NCBI RefSeq assembly: GCF_017084525.1
Contig: NZ_CP070950.1
Location: 558,001 to 622,000 of the forward strand
Length of the DNA: 64,000 bases
Direction: 5' to 3'
Source: Conexibacter sp. SYSU D00693
GTDB lineage: Bacteria; Actinomycetota; Thermoleophilia; Solirubrobacterales; Solirubrobacteraceae
Under the pieces are notes generated by a model, which saw only the letters and a list, made by a program, of their open reading frames with translations, ran no database searches and was not told where the DNA came from. Positions 26,441 through 33,427 of this stretch are shown in pieces; positions within the stretch are counted from its first letter, which is position 1; the number at the start of each line of letters is the position of its first letter. Position numbers and translations under genes: made by a program.

Positions 26441-27671
26441 CTGCGCGAGGAGCCGCAGCTCCGGCTCCTCTTCGTCGGGCAGCTCCTGAGCCTCTTCGGC
26501 GACCGCCTGGCGATGGTCGCCTGGCCGTTCGCCGTCCTGTCGGTCGGCGGCGACGCCTCCGACGTCGGCCTCGTCGCGGCCGCGCAGTTCCTGCCGTTCG
26601 CGGGGCTGGCGCTCGTCGCGGGGGGTCGTGGCCGACCGGCTCGACCGCCGGCGGGTGATGATCGCCTCGGACGTCGTCCGGCTCGTCGTCCAGGCGGTCG
26701 CGGCCACGCTGCTGCTCAGCGACGGGGCTGAGGTCTGGTCGCTGGCGGCGCTCGCCGCGCTCTACGGCGCGGGCGACGCGTTCTTCCAGCCCGCGATGAC
26801 CGGGTTGCTGCCGCAGACCGTCTCGGCGGCGCGGCTGCAGGACGCCAACGCGCTGCGCGGGATGACGTACTCGATCGGCTCGATCGCCGGACCAGCGCTC
26901 GCGGGCGGCATCATCGCCCTCGGCGGCCCGGGGGCGGCGTTCGTCGTCGACGCCGTGACCTTCGCCGTGAGCGTCGCGTGCCTCGTGCCGCTGCAGCCGC
27001 GGGTGGTCGACCGGGCGGCCGCGGCGGCGACGTCGTTCCTCGACGAGCTGCGTGGGGGCTGGCGAGCGGTCCGCGCGCTGCCGTGGGTCCGCGATGGCCT
27101 CGTCGCGATGGCGACCTACCACGTGGTGGTCCTGCCGTCGGTCTTCGTGCTGGGTCCCGTCCTGGCCGACCAGGAGCTGCGCGGCGCGGGCGACTGGGCG
27201 ATCATCTCGGCCGCCTTCGGGATCGGGTCGATCCTGGGCGACCTCGCCCTCCTGCGCTGGCGCCCGCGCCGTGCCCTGCACAGCGCGCTGCTGCTGCTCA
27301 TCGGCGCCTCCTGCCAGGCGGCGATCTTCGGCAGCGGCCTGTCGGTCTGGCTCATCGCCGCCCTCGAGGTCCTCGCGGGCGCGTGCGTCACCGGGTTCTT
27401 CACGCTGTGGACGGTGTCGCTCCAGGAGCACGTCCCCGAGGACGTCCTCTCGCGCGTGTCGAGCTACGACTTCCTGGCCAGCGCCGGGCTGATCCCGGTC
27501 GGCACGGCGCTGGCGGGCGCGCTCGTGGAGCCCGTCGGCCTCCACGAGCTGCTCGTGGCGATGTCCGTCGTCGGGGCGGCGGTCGCGGCCGCGTGCGCGG
27601 CGACCCCGGCGGTCCGGGCGCTCACGCGTCCCGGCGCACCCGGAACAGCTTCACCGCCCCCACGCCCTTGA
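26441..27671 (+). pseudogene. MFS transporter broken by a 1-base frameshift in a G6 run
   Basis: Two frames together encode one major facilitator of about 409 residues. The first frame reads LREEPQLRLLFVGQLLSLFG through LPFAGLALVAG. The second reads ADRLDRRRVMIASDVVR to the stop at 27671. The join falls at the six-G run 26620-26625; removing one G restores AGVVADRLDRRR, the conserved loop 2-3 motif of MFS carriers. The only start near the natural N-terminus is CTG at 26441, after TAGTCT at 26425-26430; the first ATG, 26513, would drop helix 1. The 3' end overlaps the convergent cyclase by 50 bp. It could be a sequencing error, phase variation or a true pseudogene. Substrate is unknown; the MFS-3 (enterobactin exporter-like) look is only an impression. 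Confidence 0.8.
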
Positions 27672-28710
27672 CCCGGCGCTCGCCGGCGAAGGACCAGCGG
27701 AAGGGGCCCTCGGCGCGCGCGTCCTCCGTGGTCAGGACGCTGCCGGCGCGGGCGATCGAGGTGACGCGGCTCGCGAGGTTCACCGGCCGGCCGAACCAGT
27801 CGCCGCCACGCTGCGTCGCCGCGCCGTGGGCGATGCCGACGCGGACCTGCGGGAAGCCCTCGCCCTCGGCGTCGACCGCCTCGACCAGGTCCAGCGAGCA
27901 GGACACGAGGGCCGCAGGGTCCTCGCACACGAGCATCGCCGCGTCGCCGATCGTCTTGACCAGCCGCACCGGCGCGGCCACGACGTCGCCGGCCAGCTGC
28001 TCGAGCCGGGTCGCCACGCGCCCGACCTCCTCGGGCTGGACCTCCTCACCCATGCGCGTGAAGCCGACGAGGTCGGCGAACGCCACACCGACCTCGCGGG
28101 CACCGGGCATCCGGCCCTGCACGCGCTCCTCGGCGACCACGGCCTCCGAGCGCACCATGTTGCGCAGGTGCATCCGCATCGCCGCCTCGAGGACCGGCCC
28201 GACGTGGGGCATGAGCCCCTCGACGGCCGCGGCGTAGCGCTGGGCGAGCTCGAGCTCGGTGGCGCCGGGGGCGAGGACGAGCTCGAGCGCCACGGCGCGC
28301 ATCGCCTGCGCGGTCTGGGCCATGCCACGGCCGAGCACGCGGGCGACGGCGTTGACCTGGTCGGCGTCCAGGCCCAGCTCGGAGAACGGCGCCGCCGCAC
28401 CGACCTCGGCGTCGGCGAACCACGCGACGCCGAGCTCGGGGACCGGCAGGCCCAGCGCGCGCCGGAGCTCGGCGAGCGCGTCGACGTCGAGGCCGGAGCG
28501 CTCGGCCAGCTCCTCGAGGGTCAGCCGCGCCGGGCCGCCCATGACGAGGCGCTCGGCGGGCAGGAACAGCACGAGGCCCTCGGCGGTCGAGCGGCGCAGG
28601 TCGCCGAGGCTGAAGCCCTCGTGGTGCAGCCAGTCGAGCAGCTCCGCGCGTTCGGCCCGGGCGTCGCCCTCCAACCCGTCGAGCAAGCCCTCCGCTGCCC
28701 AGTCCGGCAT
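27622..28710 (-). CDS. Class III adenylate/guanylate cyclase with N-terminal regulatory domain (Rv1264-like)
   Basis: 362 residues. The first about 190 are helical and resemble the adenylate-cyclase regulatory domain known from mycobacterial Rv1264 (pH-sensing in that protein). The catalytic domain runs from about 205 to 350: VAFADLVGFTRMGEE (metal Asp), VRLVKTIGDAAMLVC (substrate Lys and second metal Asp), RVGIAHGAATQ and GRPVNLASRVTSIA (transition-state Asn and Arg). All catalytic residues are present. No membrane helix is seen, so it is cytosolic, and it should act as a dimer making cAMP. The ATG at 28710 is 7 bp after TAGTGT. It is divergent from a TetR gene only 21 bp away. Confidence 0.88.
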   Translation of the reverse strand: MPDWAAEGLLDGLEGDARAERAELLDWLHHEGFSLGDLRRSTAEGLVLFLPAERLVMGGPARLTLEELAERSGLDVDALAELRRALGLPVPELGVAWFADAEVGAAAPFSELGLDADQVNAVARVLGRGMAQTAQAMRAVALELVLAPGATELELAQRYAAAVEGLMPHVGPVLEAAMRMHLRNMVRSEAVVAEERVQGRMPGAREVGVAFADLVGFTRMGEEVQPEEVGRVATRLEQLAGDVVAAPVRLVKTIGDAAMLVCEDPAALVSCSLDLVEAVDAEGEGFPQVRVGIAHGAATQRGGDWFGRPVNLASRVTSIARAGSVLTTEDARAEGPFRWSFAGERRVKGVGAVKLFRVRRDA

Positions 28711-28717
28711 GCCGGGC

Positions 28718-28723
28718 ACACTA
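28718..28723 (-). promoter_or_regulatory. -10 element TAGTGT for the cyclase, inside a 21-bp divergent gap
   Basis: TAGTGT, 7 bp before ATG 28710. On the plus strand TACCCC (28722-28727) overlaps it just before ATG 28732, so the two promoters must interfere. Confidence 0.45.
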
Positions 28724-28731
28724 CCCCCGCC

Positions 28732-29385
28732 ATGGCCCGTCGCCGCCTCACCGCCGCCGAACGCCGGCAGGAGATCCTGCGGGCGGCGCTCGACGTCTTC
28801 GCCGCCTCCGGCTACCACGGGGCGTCCATCGACGAGGTGGCCCGCACCGCCGGCGTCTCCAAGGCGCTGGTCTTCCAGCACTTCGCCTCCAAGCGCGAGC
28901 TGCACGACACGCTGCTCGACGAGCACGCGACCGAGCTGTTCCGGCGCTTCCGGGCCAACGCCGAGAAGGGCACGACGGGGGAGGAGCGCCTGCGCGGCGG
29001 GGTCGATGCGTTCTTCTCGTTCGTGGAGGAGCACGCCGACGCCTGGCGCGCGCTCTTCCGCGACCAGGCCGACCCCGAGCTGCGGCCGGTCATCGACCGC
29101 CTCCAGGAGCAGGCCGTCAACGTCATGGACGCGCTGGCGCTCCAGGACCCGGGGACGCCGCGCCGCCGGCCCGACGAGAGCGAGGAGGAGTACCTCGTCG
29201 CGCTCGAGATGCTCTCGCGGCTGCTGTCGGGCTCGGTCCAGGGCCTGGCGAACTGGTGGCTCGAGCACCCGGAGGTCCCGCGCTCGGCGCTCGTGGACCG
29301 GGTCGTCGACTTCTGCTGGGTCGGTCTCGAGCGCCTGCGCGACGGCGAGCGGGCCACGCCGGGAGGCGTCCGGGGCGACGCGTAG
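28732..29385 (+). CDS. TetR/AcrR family transcriptional regulator
   Basis: 217 residues. RRQEILRAALDVFAASGYHG, then SIDEVARTAGVSKALVFQHF and SKRELHDTLLDEHATELFRR form the canonical TetR helix-turn-helix (residues about 10-57). The C-terminal ligand/dimer domain is helical and acidic, with SEEEYLVALEMLSRLLSGSV. It should be a dimeric repressor responding to a small ligand. Candidate targets are the divergent cyclase and the MFS gene beyond it; the very short divergent gap suggests autoregulation. The ligand is unknown. Confidence 0.92.
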   Translation: MARRRLTAAERRQEILRAALDVFAASGYHGASIDEVARTAGVSKALVFQHFASKRELHDTLLDEHATELFRRFRANAEKGTTGEERLRGGVDAFFSFVEEHADAWRALFRDQADPELRPVIDRLQEQAVNVMDALALQDPGTPRRRPDESEEEYLVALEMLSRLLSGSVQGLANWWLEHPEVPRSALVDRVVDFCWVGLERLRDGERATPGGVRGDA

Positions 29386-29397
29386 AACCCCTGGGAC

Positions 29398-29895
29398 GTG
29401 ATCGTCCTCGGGATCGACCCCGGCCTGGCCAACACGGGCTTCGGCGTGGTGCAGCGGCGCTCCGGGCGGTTCGTCGCCCTCGACGGCGGCTGCGTGCAGA
29501 CCCCGAAGACGTGGTCGCCGGAGAAGCGCCTCGCGCGCATCCACCGCGAGGTCGACGAGCTGCTGCTGCGCCACGAGCCCGACGCGGTCGCCCTCGAGGA
29601 CCTCTACTTCGGCCAGAACGTCGGCTCGGCGTTCGCCGTGGGCCAGGCCCGCGGCGTCGTCCTGCTCGCCGCCGGCCAGCGCGGGGTCGCCTGCGCCTCC
29701 TACACGCCCCAGCAGGTCAAGCAGGCGGTCTGCGGCACCGGCCGCGCCCCGAAGGAGCAGGTCCAGCGCATGGTCCAGGCGATGCTCTCGCTGCCCGAGC
29801 CCCCGCAGCCCGACCACGCGGCCGACGCTCTGGCCGTCGGGCTCTGCCACGCCAACCACGCACCGCTGGCCCGCGCGGTGCTCGCCGCCCGATGA
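29398..29895 (+). CDS. ruvC: Crossover junction endodeoxyribonuclease RuvC
   Basis: 165 residues, the usual length. [15 protein letters not shown] has the first catalytic Asp. [17 protein letters not shown] has the catalytic Glu. [15 protein letters not shown] carries the last two Asp. Resolves Holliday junctions as a dimer with RuvAB. The start is GTG at 29398, 9 bp after TAGAAC (29383-29388), a weak -10. The stop overlaps RuvA's ATG by 4 bp (ATGA). It begins the ruvCAB operon. Confidence 0.97.
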   Translation: MIVLGIDPGLANTGFGVVQRRSGRFVALDGGCVQTPKTWSPEKRLARIHREVDELLLRHEPDAVALEDLYFGQNVGSAFAVGQARGVVLLAAGQRGVACASYTPQQVKQAVCGTGRAPKEQVQRMVQAMLSLPEPPQPDHAADALAVGLCHANHAPLARAVLAAR

Positions 29896-30476
29896 TCGCG
29901 CTCGTCGCGGGCGAGGTCGCCGTCCGCCGGCCCGACCACGTGGTGCTCGAGACGGCCTCCGGCGTCGGCTACAAGCTCCTCGTCTCGGCCGAGACGCTCA
30001 AGCAGGTCCCGGCCGTCGGCTCCTCGGTCTCGCTGATGACCCACCTCGCCGTCCGCGACGACGCGCTCGTGCTCTACGGCTTCGCCACCGAGGAGGAGCG
30101 CGACCTCTTCCTCCTGCTGCTCGGCGTCCAGTCCGTCGGGCCGAAGATGGCGCTCGCCGTGCTCAGCGGTGGCCCGCCGCGCGAGCTGATGACGACGGTC
30201 GCGGCAGGCGACGTCGCCCGGCTCACGGCGGTGCCGGGCATCGGCAAGCGCACCGCCGAGCGGATCGTCGTCGAGCTGCGCGAGAAGGTCGGCGTGCCCG
30301 AGGACGCGGTCCCGACCATCACGGTCTCGCGCGGGGACGACCCGCGGCTGCTGGCCCGCGACGGCCTCGTCGAGCTCGGCTACACGCCGGCCGAGGCCGA
30401 GGAGCTCCTGCGCGGCGCCGAGGGCGAGGCGCCCGAGGCGCTGATCCAGCACGCCCTGAAGGCCGCCCGCCGGTGA
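29892..30476 (+). CDS. ruvA: Holliday junction branch migration protein RuvA
   Basis: 194 residues. [20 protein letters not shown] starts the OB-fold. [18 protein letters not shown] and [19 protein letters not shown] are the two helix-hairpin-helix motifs that grip the junction. The C-terminal domain [23 protein letters not shown], contacts RuvB. Tetramers bind four-way DNA. It overlaps ruvC and ruvB by 4 bp each. Confidence 0.97.
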   Translation: MIALVAGEVAVRRPDHVVLETASGVGYKLLVSAETLKQVPAVGSSVSLMTHLAVRDDALVLYGFATEEERDLFLLLLGVQSVGPKMALAVLSGGPPRELMTTVAAGDVARLTAVPGIGKRTAERIVVELREKVGVPEDAVPTITVSRGDDPRLLARDGLVELGYTPAEAEELLRGAEGEAPEALIQHALKAARR

Positions 30477-31483
30477 GCACCGCCCGCATCCAGACGCCCG
30501 GGGTGCTCGAGGAGGACCTCGACCGCTCGCTGCGGCCCAGGACGCTGCAGGACTTCGTCGGCCAGCCCGCGGTGCGCGACCAGCTCGCGGTCTCGCTCGA
30601 GGCGGCGTCCGCCCGCGGCGAGGCGCTCGACCACGTCCTGCTCGCCGGCCCGCCCGGCCTGGGCAAGACGTCCCTGGCCCAGATCCTGGCCGCCGAGCTC
30701 GCCGTGCCGTTCGTGCAGACCGCCGGACCGGCGCTCGAGCGCAAGGGCGACATCGCGTCGTTCCTCACCGCGCTCGAGCCGCGCAGCGTCTTCTTCGTCG
30801 ACGAGCTGCACCGCCTCTCCCGCGCGCTGGAGGAGACCTTCTACCCCGCGATGGAGGACGGCCAGCTGCCGATCACCGTCGGCCAGGGCGCCGGCGCGCG
30901 GGTCGTGACGCTCGACCTGCCGCCCTTCACGCTCGTCGGCGCGACCACCCGCGCGGGCCTGCTCACCACGCCGATGCGCGATCGCTTCGGCATCCAGCAC
31001 CGCCTCGAGCCCTACCACGTGGCCGACCTCGCGGACATCGTGCGCCGCAGCGCCGGCATCCTGGGCTGCGCGATCGACGACGGCGGCGCGGCCGCCATCG
31101 CGTCGCGCTCCCGCGGCACCCCGCGCGTGGCCAACCGCCTGCTCAAGCGCGTGCGCGACTTCGCCGAGGTCCGCGGCACCGGCGTCGTCGACGAGCGCGC
31201 CGCCCGCGCCGCCCTCGACCTCCTGGAGATCGACGAGCTCGGCCTCGACCGCCTCGACCGCGAGGTCCTCGAGACGGTCTGCGTCAAGTTCTCCGGCGGC
31301 CCCGTCGGCCTCTCGACCCTCGCGGTCACCGTGGGGGAGGAGGCCGACACCATCGAGGACGTCTACGAGCCCTACCTCCTGCAGTGCGGCTTCCTCAAGC
31401 GCACACCGCGCGGCCGGATGGCGACGCCGCGGGCCTACGCGCACCTCGGGCTCGAGCCGCCGGCGGAGTCCGCGCTGTTCTAG
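30473..31483 (+). CDS. ruvB: Holliday junction branch migration ATPase RuvB
   Basis: 336 residues. [20 protein letters not shown], then [20 protein letters not shown] (Walker A), [16 protein letters not shown] (Walker B) and [20 protein letters not shown] (sensor 1 and the arginine region). The C-terminal winged helix ends with [20 protein letters not shown]. It is the hexameric AAA+ motor that drives branch migration with RuvA. The GTG start overlaps the ruvA stop by 4 bp. The operon appears to end here. Confidence 0.97.
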   Translation: MSTARIQTPGVLEEDLDRSLRPRTLQDFVGQPAVRDQLAVSLEAASARGEALDHVLLAGPPGLGKTSLAQILAAELAVPFVQTAGPALERKGDIASFLTALEPRSVFFVDELHRLSRALEETFYPAMEDGQLPITVGQGAGARVVTLDLPPFTLVGATTRAGLLTTPMRDRFGIQHRLEPYHVADLADIVRRSAGILGCAIDDGGAAAIASRSRGTPRVANRLLKRVRDFAEVRGTGVVDERAARAALDLLEIDELGLDRLDREVLETVCVKFSGGPVGLSTLAVTVGEEADTIEDVYEPYLLQCGFLKRTPRGRMATPRAYAHLGLEPPAESALF

Positions 31484-31914
31484 GCGGCGCGCGCCGTGTC
31501 GCACGCGGTGGCGTTCCGCTCGGGCGTCGGGGGGCCCGGGGCGGTCGCCGCTCGGCACTGAGGAGGGGGGACGGCGTGCGCCCGCCAGGCTCGCGGGGCG
31601 TTGGCGGTCGGCTTGTGCGGGGTGCGCCGCGCTATGCGGCCGAAGTCACGGAACTCGGGCCGTTCGGCCCCGATCCACCGCGACCCTGTCATCTCCGGCG
31701 TTGAGGACCGGAGATCGCAGGGTCACGCGCCGGCGAACGTTCGAACTCGTGCGACCGCCACTCGGACCACGACCCGGCCGCCTCGCGACGACCGACCCGG
31801 CCGGTCGCTCCCCCCTTCGGTCACCGCGAGACGGCGACGGCGGCGAGGTCAGCGATCGCCTGAGCGGAACGCCAGCCCGCACCGCACCGCCCCGCCCCGC
31901 ACCACACCGTCCCA
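31484..31914 (+). other. 431-bp gap between ruvB and the convergent RodZ-like gene
   Basis: Holds one copy of a dispersed inverted repeat (31682-31724) and a possible 42-codon reading frame (GTG 31576 to stop 31704) behind GAGGAGGGGGG. No RNA gene or longer coding sequence is convincing. The part from 31725 to 31914 shows nothing I recognise. Confidence 0.5.
31682..31724 (+). repeat. Dispersed palindromic repeat, copy 1
   Basis: Inverted repeat with outer arms GACCCTG/CAGGGTC and inner arms ATCTCCGG/CCGGAGAT around a short loop. A second copy is at 39165-39205. The copies share ACCCTGTCATCTCCGG and the right arm with GGACCGG. It could fold in RNA; there is no T tract, so it is not a standard terminator. 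Confidence 0.75.
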
Positions 31915-32829
31915 CTACGCGCACGGCCGCGACCCCAGCGGGAGCTGGGTCACCCCGCGCCGCGTGATCGCCAGCCCGTCCGGGCTCCCGTCCAGCGGGA
32001 TGGGGCGCCCGCCGGCCGTGATGACGGTCGACTGCAGGCCGACGTTCAGCCGGACCTGGGTGGCGCGGAAGGTGCGCCGGCCGGTGAGCGTCCCGTTGAA
32101 GAGCTGACGGCCGTCGCCGTCCTCCACGCAGAGGAACGTGGGGCGGGCGCTGGCGTCGACGCGGACGGTGACGGTCTTGCGGCGGGCGGCCGCGCGCTTG
32201 CGGGCGGCGGCGCGCTCGCGGGCCCGGCGCCGGGCGGCGGCGCGCTCCGCGGCGGTCGGCTCGTCGGCCTCGGGGTCCGTCTCGCCCGTGGCTGCCGGCC
32301 CGGCGGCGGTCGTCGTCGCGCCGGTGCCGGTGCTGGCGGCCGTCGTCGTCGCGGTCGTGGCCGTCGTCGCGGTCGCCGTCGTCGCCGGCGGCACGAGCGT
32401 CGAGGTGGTCGGCGCGGGCTGGCCGGTCGTGCCGGCCGGCAGCGCGTCCGTCACGGCCTGCCCGCCGTCGTCCTCGACCAGCAACGACGCCGCCGCGGCG
32501 CCCGCACCGAGGACGACCGCCACCGCCACGAGCCCGACGACCGCCCGCCGCGCTCCCCCGCCACGGCCCGACCCGCCCCGCGGCACGAGGCGCACGCGCT
32601 GGTCGGCCGGGGCGTCGAGCAGCGACGGCTCGACCAGGACGCCCGCCATGTCGAGGGCGGCGGCGATCCGGCGGCGCTCCTCGGGCGTGTCGGCCTGCGC
32701 CCCGAAGGCGAGCAGGAGCTGGCCCGGCGTGGGCCGGCGCTCGGCCTCGCCTCCCTCGCGAGCGTGCCGGGCGATCCCGGAGGCGACCTCCGCGTCCTGG
32801 AGGCTGACGGGCACGTGGGCGTCGTCCAT
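31915..32829 (-). CDS. Single-pass membrane protein with RodZ-like C-terminal (DUF4115-type) domain
   Basis: 304 residues. The N-terminal about 90 residues are soluble and helical. One membrane helix, VVGLVAVAVVLGAGAAAASL, sits at about 93-112. A Thr/Ala low-complexity linker (TATATTATTATTT) follows, then an Arg/Ala-rich helix (AAARRRARERAAARKRAAAR), then a beta domain (VTVRVDASARPTFLCVEDGD, GRRTFRATQVRLNVG) that looks like the C-terminal domain of RodZ. The cytoplasmic Xre-type helix-turn-helix of RodZ is not evident. It may take part in cell-wall or cell-shape organisation outside the membrane. ATG at 32829. Confidence 0.55.
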   Translation of the reverse strand: MDDAHVPVSLQDAEVASGIARHAREGGEAERRPTPGQLLLAFGAQADTPEERRRIAAALDMAGVLVEPSLLDAPADQRVRLVPRGGSGRGGGARRAVVGLVAVAVVLGAGAAAASLLVEDDGGQAVTDALPAGTTGQPAPTTSTLVPPATTATATTATTATTTAASTGTGATTTAAGPAATGETDPEADEPTAAERAAARRRARERAAARKRAAARRKTVTVRVDASARPTFLCVEDGDGRQLFNGTLTGRRTFRATQVRLNVGLQSTVITAGGRPIPLDGSPDGLAITRRGVTQLPLGSRPCA

Positions 32830-32937
32830 GGGGCGGGCAGGATGCTGCCACGCCCGACGGCGGCGGGCCGATCGGCGGGCGCCGCGGCTGACGGGACACC
32901 GACGGGGCCAGGGCTACAGTGCGCCGCGATCCTCGCG

Positions 32938-33387
32938 ATGGCCCACCTGTTCATCTGTCCCAGCTGCGGCACCCGCAGCACCCAGACCGAGCGCACCGCC
33001 GGGTTCTCCAAGCGCGCCAAGCCCTGCGCGAAGTGCGGGTTCCCGTTCCAGTTCGAGCTGCTCGACGACTACTACCCCGCCCCGAACGCCGCCTTCTTCA
33101 CCTGCGACCAGAAGGGCAACGTGATCGCCTGCGGCCGCGGCTCCTTCGAGCTGACCGGCCTCGGCGAGGAGCGCGTGATCGGGCGCCCCGTCAGCGAGGT
33201 TCTCGGCCTGCGGTTCGGCGACGGCGCCGACCACGTCGAGACGGTCCTCGAGTGGGGCGTGCGCAAGCTCGGCGCGCCGGTCCAGGTCAACGCGGAGGGC
33301 GACCTGCCGGCGAAGGCGACGGCCGACCTGTTCCCGGCCTACGACGACGACGGCGGGCTCCTCCTCGTCCTGACCCCCGCCGGCTGA
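32938..33387 (+). CDS. Zinc-ribbon plus PAS-like domain protein
   Basis: 149 residues. FICPSCGTRSTQTERT and KPCAKCGFPFQF give a CxxC...CxxC zinc ribbon at about residues 6-35. From about 50, AAFFTCDQKGNVIACGRGSF and VIGRPVSEVLGLRF are the pattern of a PAS fold (variable, then GRPVSEVLG). A small cytosolic sensor is plausible; no output domain is present. It lies directly before secDF, where many bacteria have yajC. TACAGT at 32915-32920 is a candidate -10. Confidence 0.7.
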   Translation: MAHLFICPSCGTRSTQTERTAGFSKRAKPCAKCGFPFQFELLDDYYPAPNAAFFTCDQKGNVIACGRGSFELTGLGEERVIGRPVSEVLGLRFGDGADHVETVLEWGVRKLGAPVQVNAEGDLPAKATADLFPAYDDDGGLLLVLTPAG

Positions 33388-33409
33388 CCCCCTCGGGCCA
33401 CCTCACCGG

Positions 33410-33415
33410 TACCCT
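33410..33415 (+). promoter_or_regulatory. -10 element TACCCT for secDF
   Basis: TACCCT, 12 bp before the ATG at 33428, the longest spacing in the set. It could equally be read through from the PAS-like gene. Confidence 0.35.
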
Positions 33416-33427
33416 GGCGAGCCGCAC

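Noticed and set aside
31730-31760. Second SOS box (CGAACGTTCG near 31736)
   Set aside because: The arms touch with no 4-bp spacer and it precedes no gene start.
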